A stretch of DNA of 64,000 nt from Paenibacillus daejeonensis DSM 15491. GTDB lineage: Bacteria > Bacillota > Bacilli > Paenibacillales > Paenibacillaceae. The translations under genes were made by a program, and so were the position numbers. This document shows, piece by piece, positions 25,850 through 34,261 of the stretch. The notes under the pieces are model-generated. The model did no database searches. It worked only from the letters and a program-made list of their open reading frames with translations, and was not told where the DNA came from. The first letter of the stretch is position 1, and each line of letters opens with the position of its first letter. The stretch covers positions 17,616 through 81,615 of the forward strand of contig NZ_KB899679.1 of assembly GCF_000378385.1 (NCBI RefSeq). The letters are read 5' to 3'.

Positions 25850-26522
25850 GGCAGGGTATGGCGAGAGCGTCATCCTGCGGGATGTATCGCTTAGAGTGAA
25901 GAAGGGGCAGGTTGTATGCCTGCTAGGCCGTAATGGCGTCGGCAAGACGACGCTTATGAAGAGCATTATGGGATTGCTGAAGGCCCGCAAGGGTGTGGTC
26001 TCCTACAATGAGGCCAACCTCACCAAGGCGGCTCCGGGCGTACGGGCCAAGAGCGGCATTGGGTACGTGCCGCAGGGGCGGGAAATTTTTGCCCAGCTTA
26101 CCGTGTATGAGAACGTCCTGCTCGGGCTCGAGGCCAGCAAGGAGAAGACCAGGGAGATTCCTGCTTCTGCGATCGAGAAGTTCCCCGTGCTGCCTACGAT
26201 GTATGAGCGGCGCGGCGGCGATCTCAGCGGCGGACAGCAGCAGCAGTTGGCCTTTGCCCGGGCCTTGGCGTCGAAGCCGGAAGTGTTGCTGTTAGACGAA
26301 CCGTGCGAGGGCATTCAGCCCTCTATTGTGGAGGATATTCGGGATGTCATCCGTTCCATCAAGGCGGAAGGCACAACAGCAGTGCTGCTGGTTGAGCAGA
26401 GTCTGGAATTCGTGCAGAGCGTTGGTGATTACTTCTACATTTTGGAGAAAGGTGCGATCGCCTGGGAAGGCGGGCTGGAGCAGCTCTCTGATGAGGTCAT
26501 CCGCACGTATCTGACGGTGTAG
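25827..26522 (+). CDS. urtE: Urea ABC transporter ATP-binding protein UrtE
   Basis: About 231-residue LivF-type ABC ATPase: MLAVQQLEAGYGESVILRDVSLRVKKGQVVCLLGRNGVGKTTLMKSIMG, signature LSGGQQQQLAFARAL, Walker B VLLLDEPCEGIQPS. ATG at 25827 is chosen for its distance from GAGGCGGG; ATG 25821 would add two residues. It overlaps urtD by 23 bases, so all five urt genes form one translationally linked operon. Confidence 0.95.
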   Translation: MLAVQQLEAGYGESVILRDVSLRVKKGQVVCLLGRNGVGKTTLMKSIMGLLKARKGVVSYNEANLTKAAPGVRAKSGIGYVPQGREIFAQLTVYENVLLGLEASKEKTREIPASAIEKFPVLPTMYERRGGDLSGGQQQQLAFARALASKPEVLLLDEPCEGIQPSIVEDIRDVIRSIKAEGTTAVLLVEQSLEFVQSVGDYFYILEKGAIAWEGGLEQLSDEVIRTYLTV

Positions 26523-26548
26523 CTCAGGATACCAAGGGAATCGGCATG

Positions 26549-26574
26549 GCCGGAGCGGATCGCTCCGGCTCTTT
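26549..26574 (+). terminator. Terminator of the urt operon
   Basis: A perfect 9-bp stem GCCGGAGCG (26549-26557) / CGCTCCGGC (26561-26569) with a 3-base loop and a short T-rich tail. Apart from the candidate spoVT promoter, the rest of the 310-base gap to spoVT shows nothing I can identify. Confidence 0.65.
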
Positions 26575-26731
26575 GTGCTGCATGCCTTGCGCAAGGAGGA
26601 CAAAAAGCCAGGTGGAACAAGCATGTATAAGATATTGGGAAGGGATGAATACTATGGTCAGATTCGAAAGAGCTGTCGCTGTGAAACGAAATCGAGCCCA
26701 AACCGCGTTGCACGACTCGTTTCCCCCTATA

Positions 26732-26760
26732 TGAATCTAAGTGTAATTCCCCGCATACAG
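26732..26760 (+). promoter_or_regulatory. Candidate forespore (sigma-G type) promoter of spoVT
   Basis: TGAATC (26732-26737), 16-base spacer, CATACAG (26754-26760), close to the sigma-F/sigma-G pattern TGAATA / CATACTA. spoVT is sigma-G dependent in B. subtilis. About 73 bases separate it from the start codon. Confidence 0.45.
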
Positions 26761-26832
26761 CATTGCCGAATGAATGAGCCACGACTTCGTCGCTAACTCT
26801 AATCTGTCACAGAAAGTGGGGCAACATGAATC

Positions 26833-27375
26833 ATGAAAGCTACCGGAATTGTTCGCCGTATTGATGATTTAGGCCGGGTGGTTATTCCGAAGGAAATCCG
26901 CCGCACGCTCCGCATCCGCGAAGGCGATCCATTGGAAATTTTCGTAGACCGCGATGGCGAGGTTATTTTGAAGAAGTATTCACCGATTGGTGAGCTTGGC
27001 GACTTTGCCAAGGAGTACGCCGATTCGTTGTATGAGAGCACCAATCATATTACGATGATTACCGACCGCGACACCATCATCGCGCTGGCCGGCGCATCCA
27101 AGAAAGAGTATCTGGACAAGCAGGTAGGCCAATTGCTGGAGAACTGCATGGAGAACCGTAAAACGATTGTGGAAGCCGAAGGCGGAAGCTTCGAGCTAAT
27201 CAAGGACGTGAGCGAGCAATACAGCTCAATTGTGGTCGCACCGATTATTTCGAGCGGCGACCCGATTGGAACCGTCGTGTTGGTCAGCAAGGATGAGCAA
27301 GTGAAGATGGGCACGATGGAGACCAAAATGACGGAGACGGCAGCCGGATTTTTGGCCAAACAAATGGAGCAATAA
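26833..27375 (+). CDS. spoVT: Stage V sporulation regulator SpoVT
   Basis: 180 residues: N-terminal AbrB-type swapped-hairpin DNA-binding domain (about 1-47, KATGIVRRIDDLGRVVIPKEIRRTLRIREGDPLEIFVDRDGEVILKKY) and a C-terminal GAF-like domain (about 56-178). In Bacillus it adjusts sigma-G genes in the forespore. The Shine-Dalgarno (GTGGGG) is weak. It is monocistronic between the urt operon terminator and its own terminator. Confidence 0.96.
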   Translation: MKATGIVRRIDDLGRVVIPKEIRRTLRIREGDPLEIFVDRDGEVILKKYSPIGELGDFAKEYADSLYESTNHITMITDRDTIIALAGASKKEYLDKQVGQLLENCMENRKTIVEAEGGSFELIKDVSEQYSSIVVAPIISSGDPIGTVVLVSKDEQVKMGTMETKMTETAAGFLAKQMEQ

Positions 27376-27401
27376 ACGCGATTTCTCACAAGCGGAACAA
27401 G

Positions 27402-27440
27402 AACCCTCAGCCACATTCCAAGGAATGGCGAGGGTTTTTT
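27402..27440 (+). terminator. Intrinsic terminator after spoVT
   Basis: AACCCTC..GCCA.ATTCC pairs with GGAATGGC.GAGGGT around a 2-base loop and is followed by TTTTTT. Confidence 0.88.
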
Positions 27441-27634
27441 GTTGATGCAGCAAGGTTTTTTGAGAATTATATTACCTGGTATTACTAAGTAAAATAAAGT
27501 GTTGCCTAGTAATGTGATATTGAATGAATGCGTTAATTATAGTAAGTTGAACAGACTGGATAATGATTCGATGAGAAGGTTCGCAGGATAGTCGGGCCGG
27601 TCGCCAGATGAGACATGGGGAGGACAGACCGGGC

Positions 27635-29398
27635 ATGAGTAGGATCAATGATGAAGGAACAGAGCGCCCGAGGCATCCGGCCTCGCCTGCAATAAAACGC
27701 AAAGATCGGGCGGGAAGCTGGCTGCGCGGGGCGGTATGGCTGGGAGCCGCTGCACTAATCAGCAAGGTGATCGGGACCCTGCAGAAGATACCGCTGCAAA
27801 ATCTTGCCGGTGACCGGGTATTTGGCATCTACAACGCCGTGTATCCCTTCTATCAGCTGTTGTTATTCCTGGCAACTGCAGGTATCCCTGTGGCGGTGTC
27901 GCTGCTGGTCGCCGAACGTCGGGAGTCTGGCGATGACGAGGGAATGCACAGGGTGCTGCGCACTGCCGTTGCTCTGCTGGGACTGTGCGGGGCCATCGGG
28001 TTCGCTGTCATGTGGGCGAGCGCAGGCACTGTGGCGGGCTGGATCGGCGATGATGAGGCAGCGGCAGCAATCCGGATGGCTTCGCTGGCGTTGTGGTTTG
28101 TCCCGGCAATGGCTGCGCTCAGAGGCTATTTTCAGGGGATGGAGCGAATGCAGCCCTCTGCGTTCTCTCAGGTTATCGAGCAATCGGTACGGGTGGTTGT
28201 CATGCTGCTGTTGCTGTATGCGGGATTAACCTGGGGGTGGTCAGACAGAGGGCTCGCTTCCGGCGCATTAGCCGGGTCCGCTGCCGGTGGCGCCGCCGGG
28301 CTGGTGACGATGCTGGTGTTCTGGTGGCAGGCGGAGCGTCGTGGGCGCGGGCATGTGAAACGCAAAGTTGGAGTTGCTAAAGGGGACTTGGCAGAGGCTG
28401 CGGGCCGTTCGACCGCCGCTGGCTTGCCCGTCATTCGCCGCTTGGTAGCGCTGGCGGTTCCGGTTGCGCTCGGATCCATTGCTCTGCCGATCTTCGGCAT
28501 TGTCGATGCCTTCACGGTTCCGCGGCTCTTGCAGCAGGGCGGCCTGGAAGCAGCACAAGCGATGGAGCGATTCGGGCAGTATAGCCGGGCCCAACCGCTC
28601 GTTCAGCTGGTCGTGATGGTGGCGGGCGCTGGCGCGGGGGCGCTTGTCCCGGCGTTGGCTGCTGCCCGGGCCCGCGGCGATCTGGTGCAGGCGAGGCTGC
28701 AAGCCGGGCTGGCCCTGCGTCTGGCCTGGTATATCGGGTTGCCAGCGGCACTCGGACTGATGCTGCTTGCCGAGCCAATTAATGTTATGCTGTATGCAGA
28801 CAATGCGCAGACGGACATCTTTGCGCTGGTCGGCAGTACTGCTGCCGCCGGCACGCTTGGGGCGGTGACAGCTGCTGTCCTGCAGGGCTTCGGCTCCGTG
28901 CGGGGCCCGGCGGTCTTCCTGCTGGCGGCCGCCCTGCTCAAGGTGGCGCTCAGCCTCGCGCTCGTGCCAGCCTATGGCCTGGCGGGCGCCGCCTGGTCCG
29001 GCATCGCAGCCCTTGCGCTGCCGGCACTGCTGGGCCTGGCCGCCGTCCGCCGGGCAGGCGGCCCCGGCCGGGGCCTCGGGCGGCCCGCCTGGCGGCACGC
29101 GGCGGCCGCTGGGCTCGCGCTCGCGTGCATGGCCGCGGCGCTGTGGCTGCTCGGGCGCGGCTTCGCGGCGCTGCCCGGCTGGGGTGGTCCGCAGCCATCG
29201 CGGATGCTGGCTGCGGTGTTCGCGCTGACGGGCGTTGCCGTCGGCGCTGCAGTCTACGGCGCGGCGCTGCTGCGCGGCGGCGCATTCGGCGCGGATGAGC
29301 TGCGGGCGCTGCCGGGCGGGACGAAGCTCGCCGCCAAGCTTCGGCGGTGGCGGCTGCTGCCGCGCAGGACATCAGAGACAACGTACAGCGCTGACTAA
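27635..29398 (+). CDS. yabM: Polysaccharide/lipid flippase family protein YabM (MOP superfamily)
   Basis: About 587 residues with 12-14 predicted membrane spans, of the MVF/PST (SpoVB, MurJ-like) group that moves lipid-linked sugars across the membrane. Recognisable N-terminus: AALISKVIGTLQKIPLQNLAGDRVFGIYNAVYPFYQLLLFLATAGIPVAVSLLVAE. ATG at 27635 is chosen because GGGGAGG lies 11 bases upstream; 27608 would add nine residues without a ribosome site. The last ~150 codons are extremely GC-rich with Ala/Gly/Arg runs, unlike the first part. It sits between spoVT and yabN as in B. subtilis. Its substrate is not known. Confidence 0.88.
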   Translation: MSRINDEGTERPRHPASPAIKRKDRAGSWLRGAVWLGAAALISKVIGTLQKIPLQNLAGDRVFGIYNAVYPFYQLLLFLATAGIPVAVSLLVAERRESGDDEGMHRVLRTAVALLGLCGAIGFAVMWASAGTVAGWIGDDEAAAAIRMASLALWFVPAMAALRGYFQGMERMQPSAFSQVIEQSVRVVVMLLLLYAGLTWGWSDRGLASGALAGSAAGGAAGLVTMLVFWWQAERRGRGHVKRKVGVAKGDLAEAAGRSTAAGLPVIRRLVALAVPVALGSIALPIFGIVDAFTVPRLLQQGGLEAAQAMERFGQYSRAQPLVQLVVMVAGAGAGALVPALAAARARGDLVQARLQAGLALRLAWYIGLPAALGLMLLAEPINVMLYADNAQTDIFALVGSTAAAGTLGAVTAAVLQGFGSVRGPAVFLLAAALLKVALSLALVPAYGLAGAAWSGIAALALPALLGLAAVRRAGGPGRGLGRPAWRHAAAAGLALACMAAALWLLGRGFAALPGWGGPQPSRMLAAVFALTGVAVGAAVYGAALLRGGAFGADELRALPGGTKLAAKLRRWRLLPRRTSETTYSAD

Positions 29399-29435
29399 GC
29401 AGCGATGAATGGATAACGAAGAGGAGGGACAGGCC

Positions 29436-30917
29436 ATGCAACCTGCCATTATTGTCGTCGGACTCGGCTCCGGCGATGCCGATCAATTGACGCTGGGCGT
29501 CTGGCGAACACTCCAGGAAGCTCAGCTCATCCGTGTGCGGACAGACCAGCATCCGATGATGCGTCTGTTCACCGAGCATGGACTGGCCTATCAGTCGTAT
29601 GACGAGCTGTATGAACAATTCGACGCCTTCCCGGAGGTCTATGAGGCCATTGCAGAGCGTCTCCTAACCGAGGCACAAGCGTCCGGGCAACCTGTGGTGT
29701 ATGCGGTGCCTGGCCATCCCATGGTAGCGGAGCGCACCGTGCAGATCCTGCGTGAGCGCGCGCCTCAGGAGGGCGTGAAGCTGACGGTGAAGGGCGGCGA
29801 GAGCTTTCTGGATCAGGCGTTCGTGCGGCTTGGTTTTGATCCAATTGAGGGATTCCAGCTGCTGGATGCCGGCGAGCTGACGGCAGGGCTGCTGCGGCCC
29901 CAGCTGCACACGGTCATTGGCCAGGTGTATGACGAGTACACGGCCTCCGATGTCAAATTGACCTTGATGGAGCGCTATCCTGACGAGCATCCGGTTGTAA
30001 TCGGTCATGCGCTTGGCGTGGCCGGGGAGGAGCAGATCCTCACGGTGCCATTGTATGAGCTGGACCGGACGCCGGGCTTCGGCAATTTGTCGCTGGTGTG
30101 GATTCCGCGTGCCCAAGAGGAGCAGCTGCGCAACCGGTCCTTTGAGCGGCTGCATGAAATTGTGGCCATTCTGCGCAGTCCGGAGGGCTGTCCATGGGAC
30201 CGCGAGCAGACGCACCAATCGATCCGCAAAAACTTCATCGAGGAAACCTACGAGGCCATCGAGGCGCTCGACAATGATGATCCGGTGCACATGCGTGAGG
30301 AATTCGGCGACGTGCTCCTCCAGATCATGCTGCACAGTCAGATGGAGGAAGAGGTCGGCACGTTCAGTGTCTATGATGTGATTGAATCGCTCAACGAAAA
30401 GCTGCTGTTCCGTCACCCGCACGTGTTCGGCGACCTGGGGGCCGAGAATGCCCAGCAGGCGCTGGAGAGCTGGGAGCAGATGAAGGCGGAGGAGAAGCGG
30501 CGCAAGGGGATCGATCCCGAGCAGCAGTCCGTGCTGGATGGCATCCCGCCGGACCTGCCGGCTCTGATGAAGGCCTACAAGCTGCAGAAGAAGGCGTCCA
30601 AGGTCGGCTTCGATTGGGACACGTTGGGACCCGTCCTCGACAAAATCGAGGAGGAGCTCGGTGAGCTGCGAGCTGCAATTGCAGAGGGGACAGCCGACGA
30701 GCAAGCAGCCGAGCTGGGAGACCTGCTGTTCGCAACGGTCAACGCCTCACGATTCATTGATGCGGATCCGGAAGAATCGCTGGCGCGGACCAACCGCAAA
30801 TTTTTGCAGCGGTTTCGCTACATTGAGGAGAAACTGCGTATAGCTGGCCGAACTTTTGACCAGACTGATTTAACAGAAATGGATCGTTGGTGGGAAGAAG
30901 CCAAGCAGCATTCGTAA
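29436..30917 (+). CDS. mazG: Bifunctional methyltransferase / nucleotide pyrophosphohydrolase (YabN, MazG)
   Basis: 493 residues. An N-terminal tetrapyrrole-methylase-like domain (about 1-225, IIVVGLGSGDADQLTLGVWRTL, YAVPGHPMVAERTVQIL) is fused to a C-terminal MazG domain with tandem EExxE-type helices (GCPWDREQTHQSIRKNFIEETYEAIEAL...EEFGDVLLQIM). MazG removes abnormal NTPs; the role of the methylase part is unknown. ATG at 29436 follows GAGGAGGGA. The first domain keeps the PGHP loop. It is followed by hup, not directly by yabO as in B. subtilis. Confidence 0.95.
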   Translation: MQPAIIVVGLGSGDADQLTLGVWRTLQEAQLIRVRTDQHPMMRLFTEHGLAYQSYDELYEQFDAFPEVYEAIAERLLTEAQASGQPVVYAVPGHPMVAERTVQILRERAPQEGVKLTVKGGESFLDQAFVRLGFDPIEGFQLLDAGELTAGLLRPQLHTVIGQVYDEYTASDVKLTLMERYPDEHPVVIGHALGVAGEEQILTVPLYELDRTPGFGNLSLVWIPRAQEEQLRNRSFERLHEIVAILRSPEGCPWDREQTHQSIRKNFIEETYEAIEALDNDDPVHMREEFGDVLLQIMLHSQMEEEVGTFSVYDVIESLNEKLLFRHPHVFGDLGAENAQQALESWEQMKAEEKRRKGIDPEQQSVLDGIPPDLPALMKAYKLQKKASKVGFDWDTLGPVLDKIEEELGELRAAIAEGTADEQAAELGDLLFATVNASRFIDADPEESLARTNRKFLQRFRYIEEKLRIAGRTFDQTDLTEMDRWWEEAKQHS

Positions 30918-31093
30918 TCGTTATCGACTCGACATCCGGACCTCGCCACCAGCCAGTTTTAAAAAAATGCCCGCCGCAAGCAGGATTTATAAGGGAACGG
31001 GCAGAATACTATTCTTCGTGGTACGCCCACAGCAACACCTTATCGCCGGTAGCAGAACCGGCCAATCCAGTTTAGAAGCAGGAGGATGCAATA

Positions 31094-31366
31094 ATGAACA
31101 AAACAGACCTGATCAACAACATCGCCGCCAAAAGCGGACTTACTAAACGTGACGTCGAATCCGTACTGAATGGTTTCCTGGGTGAAGTAACTGATGCCCT
31201 GGCAGGTGGCGACAAAGTTCAACTTATCGGCTTTGGCACCTTTGAAACCCGCAAGCGTTCCGGTCGCGTAGGCCGCAACCCGCAAACCGGCAAGGAAATC
31301 TCGATCCCCGAGTCCCAGGTTCCCGCTTTTAAAGCCGGCAACAAACTGAAAGAAGCTGTAAAGTAG
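31094..31366 (+). CDS. hup: HU family DNA-binding protein
   Basis: 90 residues, the normal length of HBsu/HU, the main histone-like DNA-bending protein. Conserved: MNKTDLINNIAAKSGLTKRDVESVLNGFLGEV and the beta-arm RKRSGRVGRNPQTGKEISIPESQVPAFKAGNKLKEAV. GCAGGAGGATGC precedes the ATG. The rqcP start is three bases after its stop, so the two are likely co-translated. In B. subtilis hbs lies elsewhere, so this arrangement differs from the model order. Confidence 0.97.
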   Translation: MNKTDLINNIAAKSGLTKRDVESVLNGFLGEVTDALAGGDKVQLIGFGTFETRKRSGRVGRNPQTGKEISIPESQVPAFKAGNKLKEAVK

Positions 31367-31369
31367 TCC

Positions 31370-31657
31370 ATGCGACTGGACAAGTTTCTCAAGGTATCGC
31401 GATTGATCAAGCGGCGTACAGTCGCCAAGGACGTGTCCGATCAAGGACGCGTCTGGATCAATGGCAGGGACGCCAAACCAAGCAGCACCGTTAAGCCTGG
31501 TGACGAGCTTAAGATTCAATTCGGTCAGAAGACGATAACGGTGCGCGTCGAGCGGATTGCCGAATCGACACGCAAGGATGAGGCTGGGGAGCTGTATACC
31601 TTGTTGAAAGAAGAATCGAATGCCAGCAGCACCAATGACTGGCTTAATAAGCAATAA
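31370..31657 (+). CDS. rqcP: RNA-binding S4 domain protein RqcP (YabO)
   Basis: 95 residues; an S4 domain at about 1-60 (MRLDKFLKVSRLIKRRTVAKDVSDQGRVWINGRDAKPSSTVKPGDEL) of the Hsp15/YabO family. In B. subtilis RqcP works with RqcH to add alanine tails to chains stuck on 50S subunits. It begins immediately after hup without its own strong ribosome site, which suggests coupling to hup. A terminator follows. Confidence 0.93.
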   Translation: MRLDKFLKVSRLIKRRTVAKDVSDQGRVWINGRDAKPSSTVKPGDELKIQFGQKTITVRVERIAESTRKDEAGELYTLLKEESNASSTNDWLNKQ

Positions 31658-31689
31658 TCGAGCGCCTCTTTTTTAGGAGCTGCGATTGA

Positions 31690-31723
31690 GGTCAACCAGC
31701 CATGATGCTGGTTGGCCTTTTTG
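31690..31723 (+). terminator. Intrinsic terminator after rqcP
   Basis: GGTCAACCAGC (31690-31700) pairs with GCTGGTTGGCC (31707-31717, one G-T pair), followed by TTTTT. Confidence 0.88.
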
Positions 31724-31812
31724 CATGCATACGCCTATGTGCGACGGTACAAGAAAGGATAGGGAGGGTCATGCGACGGGGGAACGGATGGATGGAGGTA
31801 GGCTATCGCTAA

Positions 31813-31990
31813 GGACAAAACTACAACTAATAATCGCATTAGGATAGATTATCCGTCTCGTAAGAGCAAAAGTGCAGTTAATATGCCGAGTATATCCATA
31901 TATTTCTATAAACCAGCGTATTAGTTGTACTTTTGACGTTAGTTTCCCAATATCACTAGAATTTCAAGCTATTAATTGTACTTTTGTCTT
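31813..31990 (+). repeat. Array of four short repeats, 51-bp spacing, second pair inverted
   Basis: Units on the plus strand near 31813 and 31864 share a consensus of about CAAAAGTACAAYTAATA; on the other strand the same unit appears as TATTAGTTGTACTTTTG (from 31919) and TATTAATTGTACTTTTG (from 31970). Start-to-start distance is 51 bases within each pair. The two halves face each other, so the array could fold into a long imperfect hairpin. It occupies most of the ~600-base rqcP-yabP gap; I see nothing else in that gap besides the rqcP terminator. Confidence 0.75.
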
Positions 31991-32253
31991 TAAGATGCAG
32001 GTGTGCAGAGGTGCAGAGGTTCACTTGCAGGCGTATAGTGTTGAGGCATCTTCCAGACCCTAGGAGCGATTCAACTCATATGTACTCGTGGCGGTATGTT
32101 TTTCTGCCCAGCTGTTTCAAATCAATTTCGTTCGGGTAATGAATCAAGATATTAAATTTCAACGGTTAGACAGGCAGAACATCTTGTCCTTCGCCCGGTT
32201 CTAATTCTTGTCCCCCTCTCATAAGCTATGGATGTGAAGGGAGGGGCCAAGCT

Positions 32254-32535
32254 ATGGCAGAACCAGGGAAAACCAAACGTCAGGAAGTTAAAATGTTGAA
32301 CCGCAAGGTCCTCGAAATCTCGGGGGTCAGTAATGTGGAAAGCTTCGACAGCGAGGAATTCCTGCTGGAGACCGACTGTGGATTTCTGGCGATCAAAGGG
32401 CAGGATTTGCATATCAAGCACCTTAGCCTGGAGCAAGGGCTGGTGGCGATCGAAGGACTCGTCCATTCTCTCGCCTATCTGGACGGGCAAGCCACACCAA
32501 AAACCAAAGGGCTGCTAGGGAAGCTGTTCAAGTGA
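32254..32535 (+). CDS. yabP: Sporulation protein YabP
   Basis: 93 residues, YabP/YqfC family of small spore-coat or cortex-related proteins made in the mother cell in Bacillus; exact role unclear. Core: RQEVKMLNRKVLEISGVSNVESFDSEEFLLETDCGFLAIKGQDLHIKHLSLEQGLVAIEGLVHSLAY. GAAGGGAGG precedes the ATG. It overlaps yabQ by 4 bases (GTGA). I saw no convincing sigma-E promoter just upstream. Confidence 0.92.
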   Translation: MAEPGKTKRQEVKMLNRKVLEISGVSNVESFDSEEFLLETDCGFLAIKGQDLHIKHLSLEQGLVAIEGLVHSLAYLDGQATPKTKGLLGKLFK

Positions 32536-33164
32536 GCCTGAACATCCAGTTCTTTACACTGGCCATGATGCTGTTGTCAGGCGTGGGGATGGGAGCGGCG
32601 TTCGACGGCTACCGAGTCGTGTCGAATCGGCTTCGGCTCGGCCGGCTATGGATCCCTGTGTTCGACCTTCTCTACTGGCTGGCAGCAACAGTCATCGTTT
32701 TTCGCGTTCTTGCGGCGAGCAATGAGGGCGAACTGCGAATGTATGTGTTTGTAGGCCTACTATTAGGTATCGGGTGCTATTTTTGGCTCTTCAGTTCAGC
32801 CGTGATTGCTTTTGTGGTATGGTTAATGGACACCCTGCATCGCATCTGGTTACTGTTCCTTGCTTGTCTGGATTGGGCAGTATTGAAGCCGGTGATGCTG
32901 CTTTATAAGCTGCTTCGGGTGATAGCGGGCTTCATCTTGGCCTTCGCTATTCTGCTCTTTCGAATTGTGATACAATTGGTAAAACCCTTTTGGCTGGTCC
33001 TCAAATGGCTACTCGGGCCGATATGGCGCCCCGTAGTTCGCAAGCTGGGTCCAGTTGCTGGCAGACTTAACCTTGCGGGTCGTTGGAAGGGAATGACTGC
33101 AGCTTTAGGGGCACGATGGAAAAAATGGGTGAGGAGGTCGGGAGACGATGGGAACAGCGGGTAA
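32532..33164 (+). CDS. yabQ: Spore cortex protein YabQ
   Basis: 210 residues with about four or five membrane helices (ATAA-like stretch near 5-25, 45-60, 75-100, 105-150) and a basic C-terminal tail. In B. subtilis YabQ is an integral membrane protein needed for spore cortex. The GTG start at 32532 overlaps the yabP stop (GTGA). Its end overlaps divIC by 17 bases, so yabP-yabQ-divIC is one operon. Confidence 0.9.
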   Translation: MSLNIQFFTLAMMLLSGVGMGAAFDGYRVVSNRLRLGRLWIPVFDLLYWLAATVIVFRVLAASNEGELRMYVFVGLLLGIGCYFWLFSSAVIAFVVWLMDTLHRIWLLFLACLDWAVLKPVMLLYKLLRVIAGFILAFAILLFRIVIQLVKPFWLVLKWLLGPIWRPVVRKLGPVAGRLNLAGRWKGMTAALGARWKKWVRRSGDDGNSG

Positions 33165-33468
33165 CAAGCAAACCGCATCATATACAGGCACGAAGCGGAG
33201 GCTCAAGCTATGGCTGTTGGCTGTCTGTCTTTTTATGGGCTGGGCTGTCTACACCATGATAGGTCAGACGGATCGCCAAGCCGAGACCGAATCCAAGCTT
33301 ATGGCTATTGAACAGCAGTTGCAAGCTAGTGAACAGAAGAGTGCCGAGCTTCAGCAGAAGATGGAACGGCTGAACGACGCTGAATATATTCAAGAGATCG
33401 CACGCAAGCAATACGGGCTCATCAAGCCTGGTGAAACGCCGATTCAAGTGACTGTACCGGAGGAATGA
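33148..33468 (+). CDS. divIC: Cell division protein DivIC / FtsB-like septum initiator
   Basis: 106 residues, type II membrane protein: basic cytoplasmic N-tail, one membrane segment (about 20-40, LKLWLLAVCLFMGWAVYTMIG), then an external coiled coil (about 45-80) and the typical end DAEYIQEIARKQYGLIKPGETPIQV. It joins DivIB and FtsL in the divisome. The ATG is preceded by GGGAGACG inside yabQ. Confidence 0.93.
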   Translation: MGTAGNKQTASYTGTKRRLKLWLLAVCLFMGWAVYTMIGQTDRQAETESKLMAIEQQLQASEQKSAELQQKMERLNDAEYIQEIARKQYGLIKPGETPIQVTVPEE

Positions 33469-33486
33469 AGAACGGGTGAACGTCTG

Positions 33487-33516
33487 TTGACCTTGCTTCC
33501 GGGCATCGGGTATAAT
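33487..33516 (+). promoter_or_regulatory. Sigma-A type promoter of yabR
   Basis: TTGACC (33487-33492), 18-base spacer, TATAAT (33511-33516), about 100 bases before the yabR start. Confidence 0.7.
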
Positions 33517-33617
33517 CACGGTAAAGGCTAAGCAAACTGTGCATCTTTGATGAATCAGGCCTCGCTTTCGAAGCAGGCATTGCTTCGCAAAAATTTTAGG
33601 GAGGAACATTTTATTCT

Positions 33618-34145
33618 ATGGCAATTGAAGTGGGAGCCAAACTAGAGGGCAAAGTGACAGGCATTACGCATTTCGGGGCATTCGTCGATTTGTCGGGAGG
33701 TGTCACGGGGCTAGTTCACATTTCGGAAATTGCCGATAATTACGTCAAGGACGTGAAGGATCATCTGAAGATTGACGATGTTGTCAAAGTCAAAGTGATC
33801 AACGTGGACAAAGACGGAAAGATCGGACTTTCCATTAAACAGGCGATTGACCGGCCAGAAGGCCAAGCGCCACCGCAGCGTGAACGCTTCGGAAGCGGAG
33901 ATCGTGGACCGCGTCCCGGAGGAGGAGGCGGAGATCGTTTCCCTCGTCCAGGTGGAGGCGGCGGAGGCGGAGGCCGTCCGTACAAATCCAATTCCGGCAA
34001 GCCGCCATACGGCAAACCGTCTTTTGGCAAACCTACTTTCGAGGATAAAGTATCTCGCTTCCTAAAAGACAGCGAAGAGCGTATTTCGTCCCTGAAGAAG
34101 AACACCGACTCCAAGCGCGGAGGCCGCGGTGCCAAACGAGTTTAA
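33618..34145 (+). CDS. yabR: S1 domain RNA-binding protein YabR with Gly/Arg-rich tail
   Basis: 175 residues: one S1 domain at about 1-75 (VGAKLEGKVTGITHFGAFVDLSGGVTGLVHISEIADNYVKDVKDHLKIDDVVKVKVINVDKDGKIGLSIKQ), then a low-complexity stretch rich in Gly, Arg and Pro (about 88-125, with runs of 5 and 8 Gly), then Lys/Phe/Gly-Lys-Pro repeats and a basic end. The B. subtilis homologue is shorter (about 128 residues); the extra length is this disordered region. AGGGAGGA precedes the ATG. Its target RNA is unknown; ribosome or mRNA binding is likely. Confidence 0.9.
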   Translation: MAIEVGAKLEGKVTGITHFGAFVDLSGGVTGLVHISEIADNYVKDVKDHLKIDDVVKVKVINVDKDGKIGLSIKQAIDRPEGQAPPQRERFGSGDRGPRPGGGGGDRFPRPGGGGGGGGRPYKSNSGKPPYGKPSFGKPTFEDKVSRFLKDSEERISSLKKNTDSKRGGRGAKRV

Positions 34146-34160
34146 TCGTATATCTAATCA

Positions 34161-34188
34161 AGCAGAACCTAACGGTTCTGCTTTTTTT
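34161..34188 (+). terminator. Intrinsic terminator after yabR
   Basis: A perfect 9-bp stem AGCAGAACC (34161-34169) / GGTTCTGCT (34174-34182) with a TAAC loop, followed by T7. Confidence 0.92.
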
Positions 34189-34261
34189 GTTGCTTAGGAA
34201 TTATTTTTCATGGTAGGTTCCGTTGCTCCGACAGGTTAGGACGATCATTTACAGCGGCGTA

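Noticed and set aside
26546..26734. 62-codon plus-strand frame between urtE and spoVT
   Set aside because: Starts in the terminator stem, has no ribosome site and an unlikely composition.
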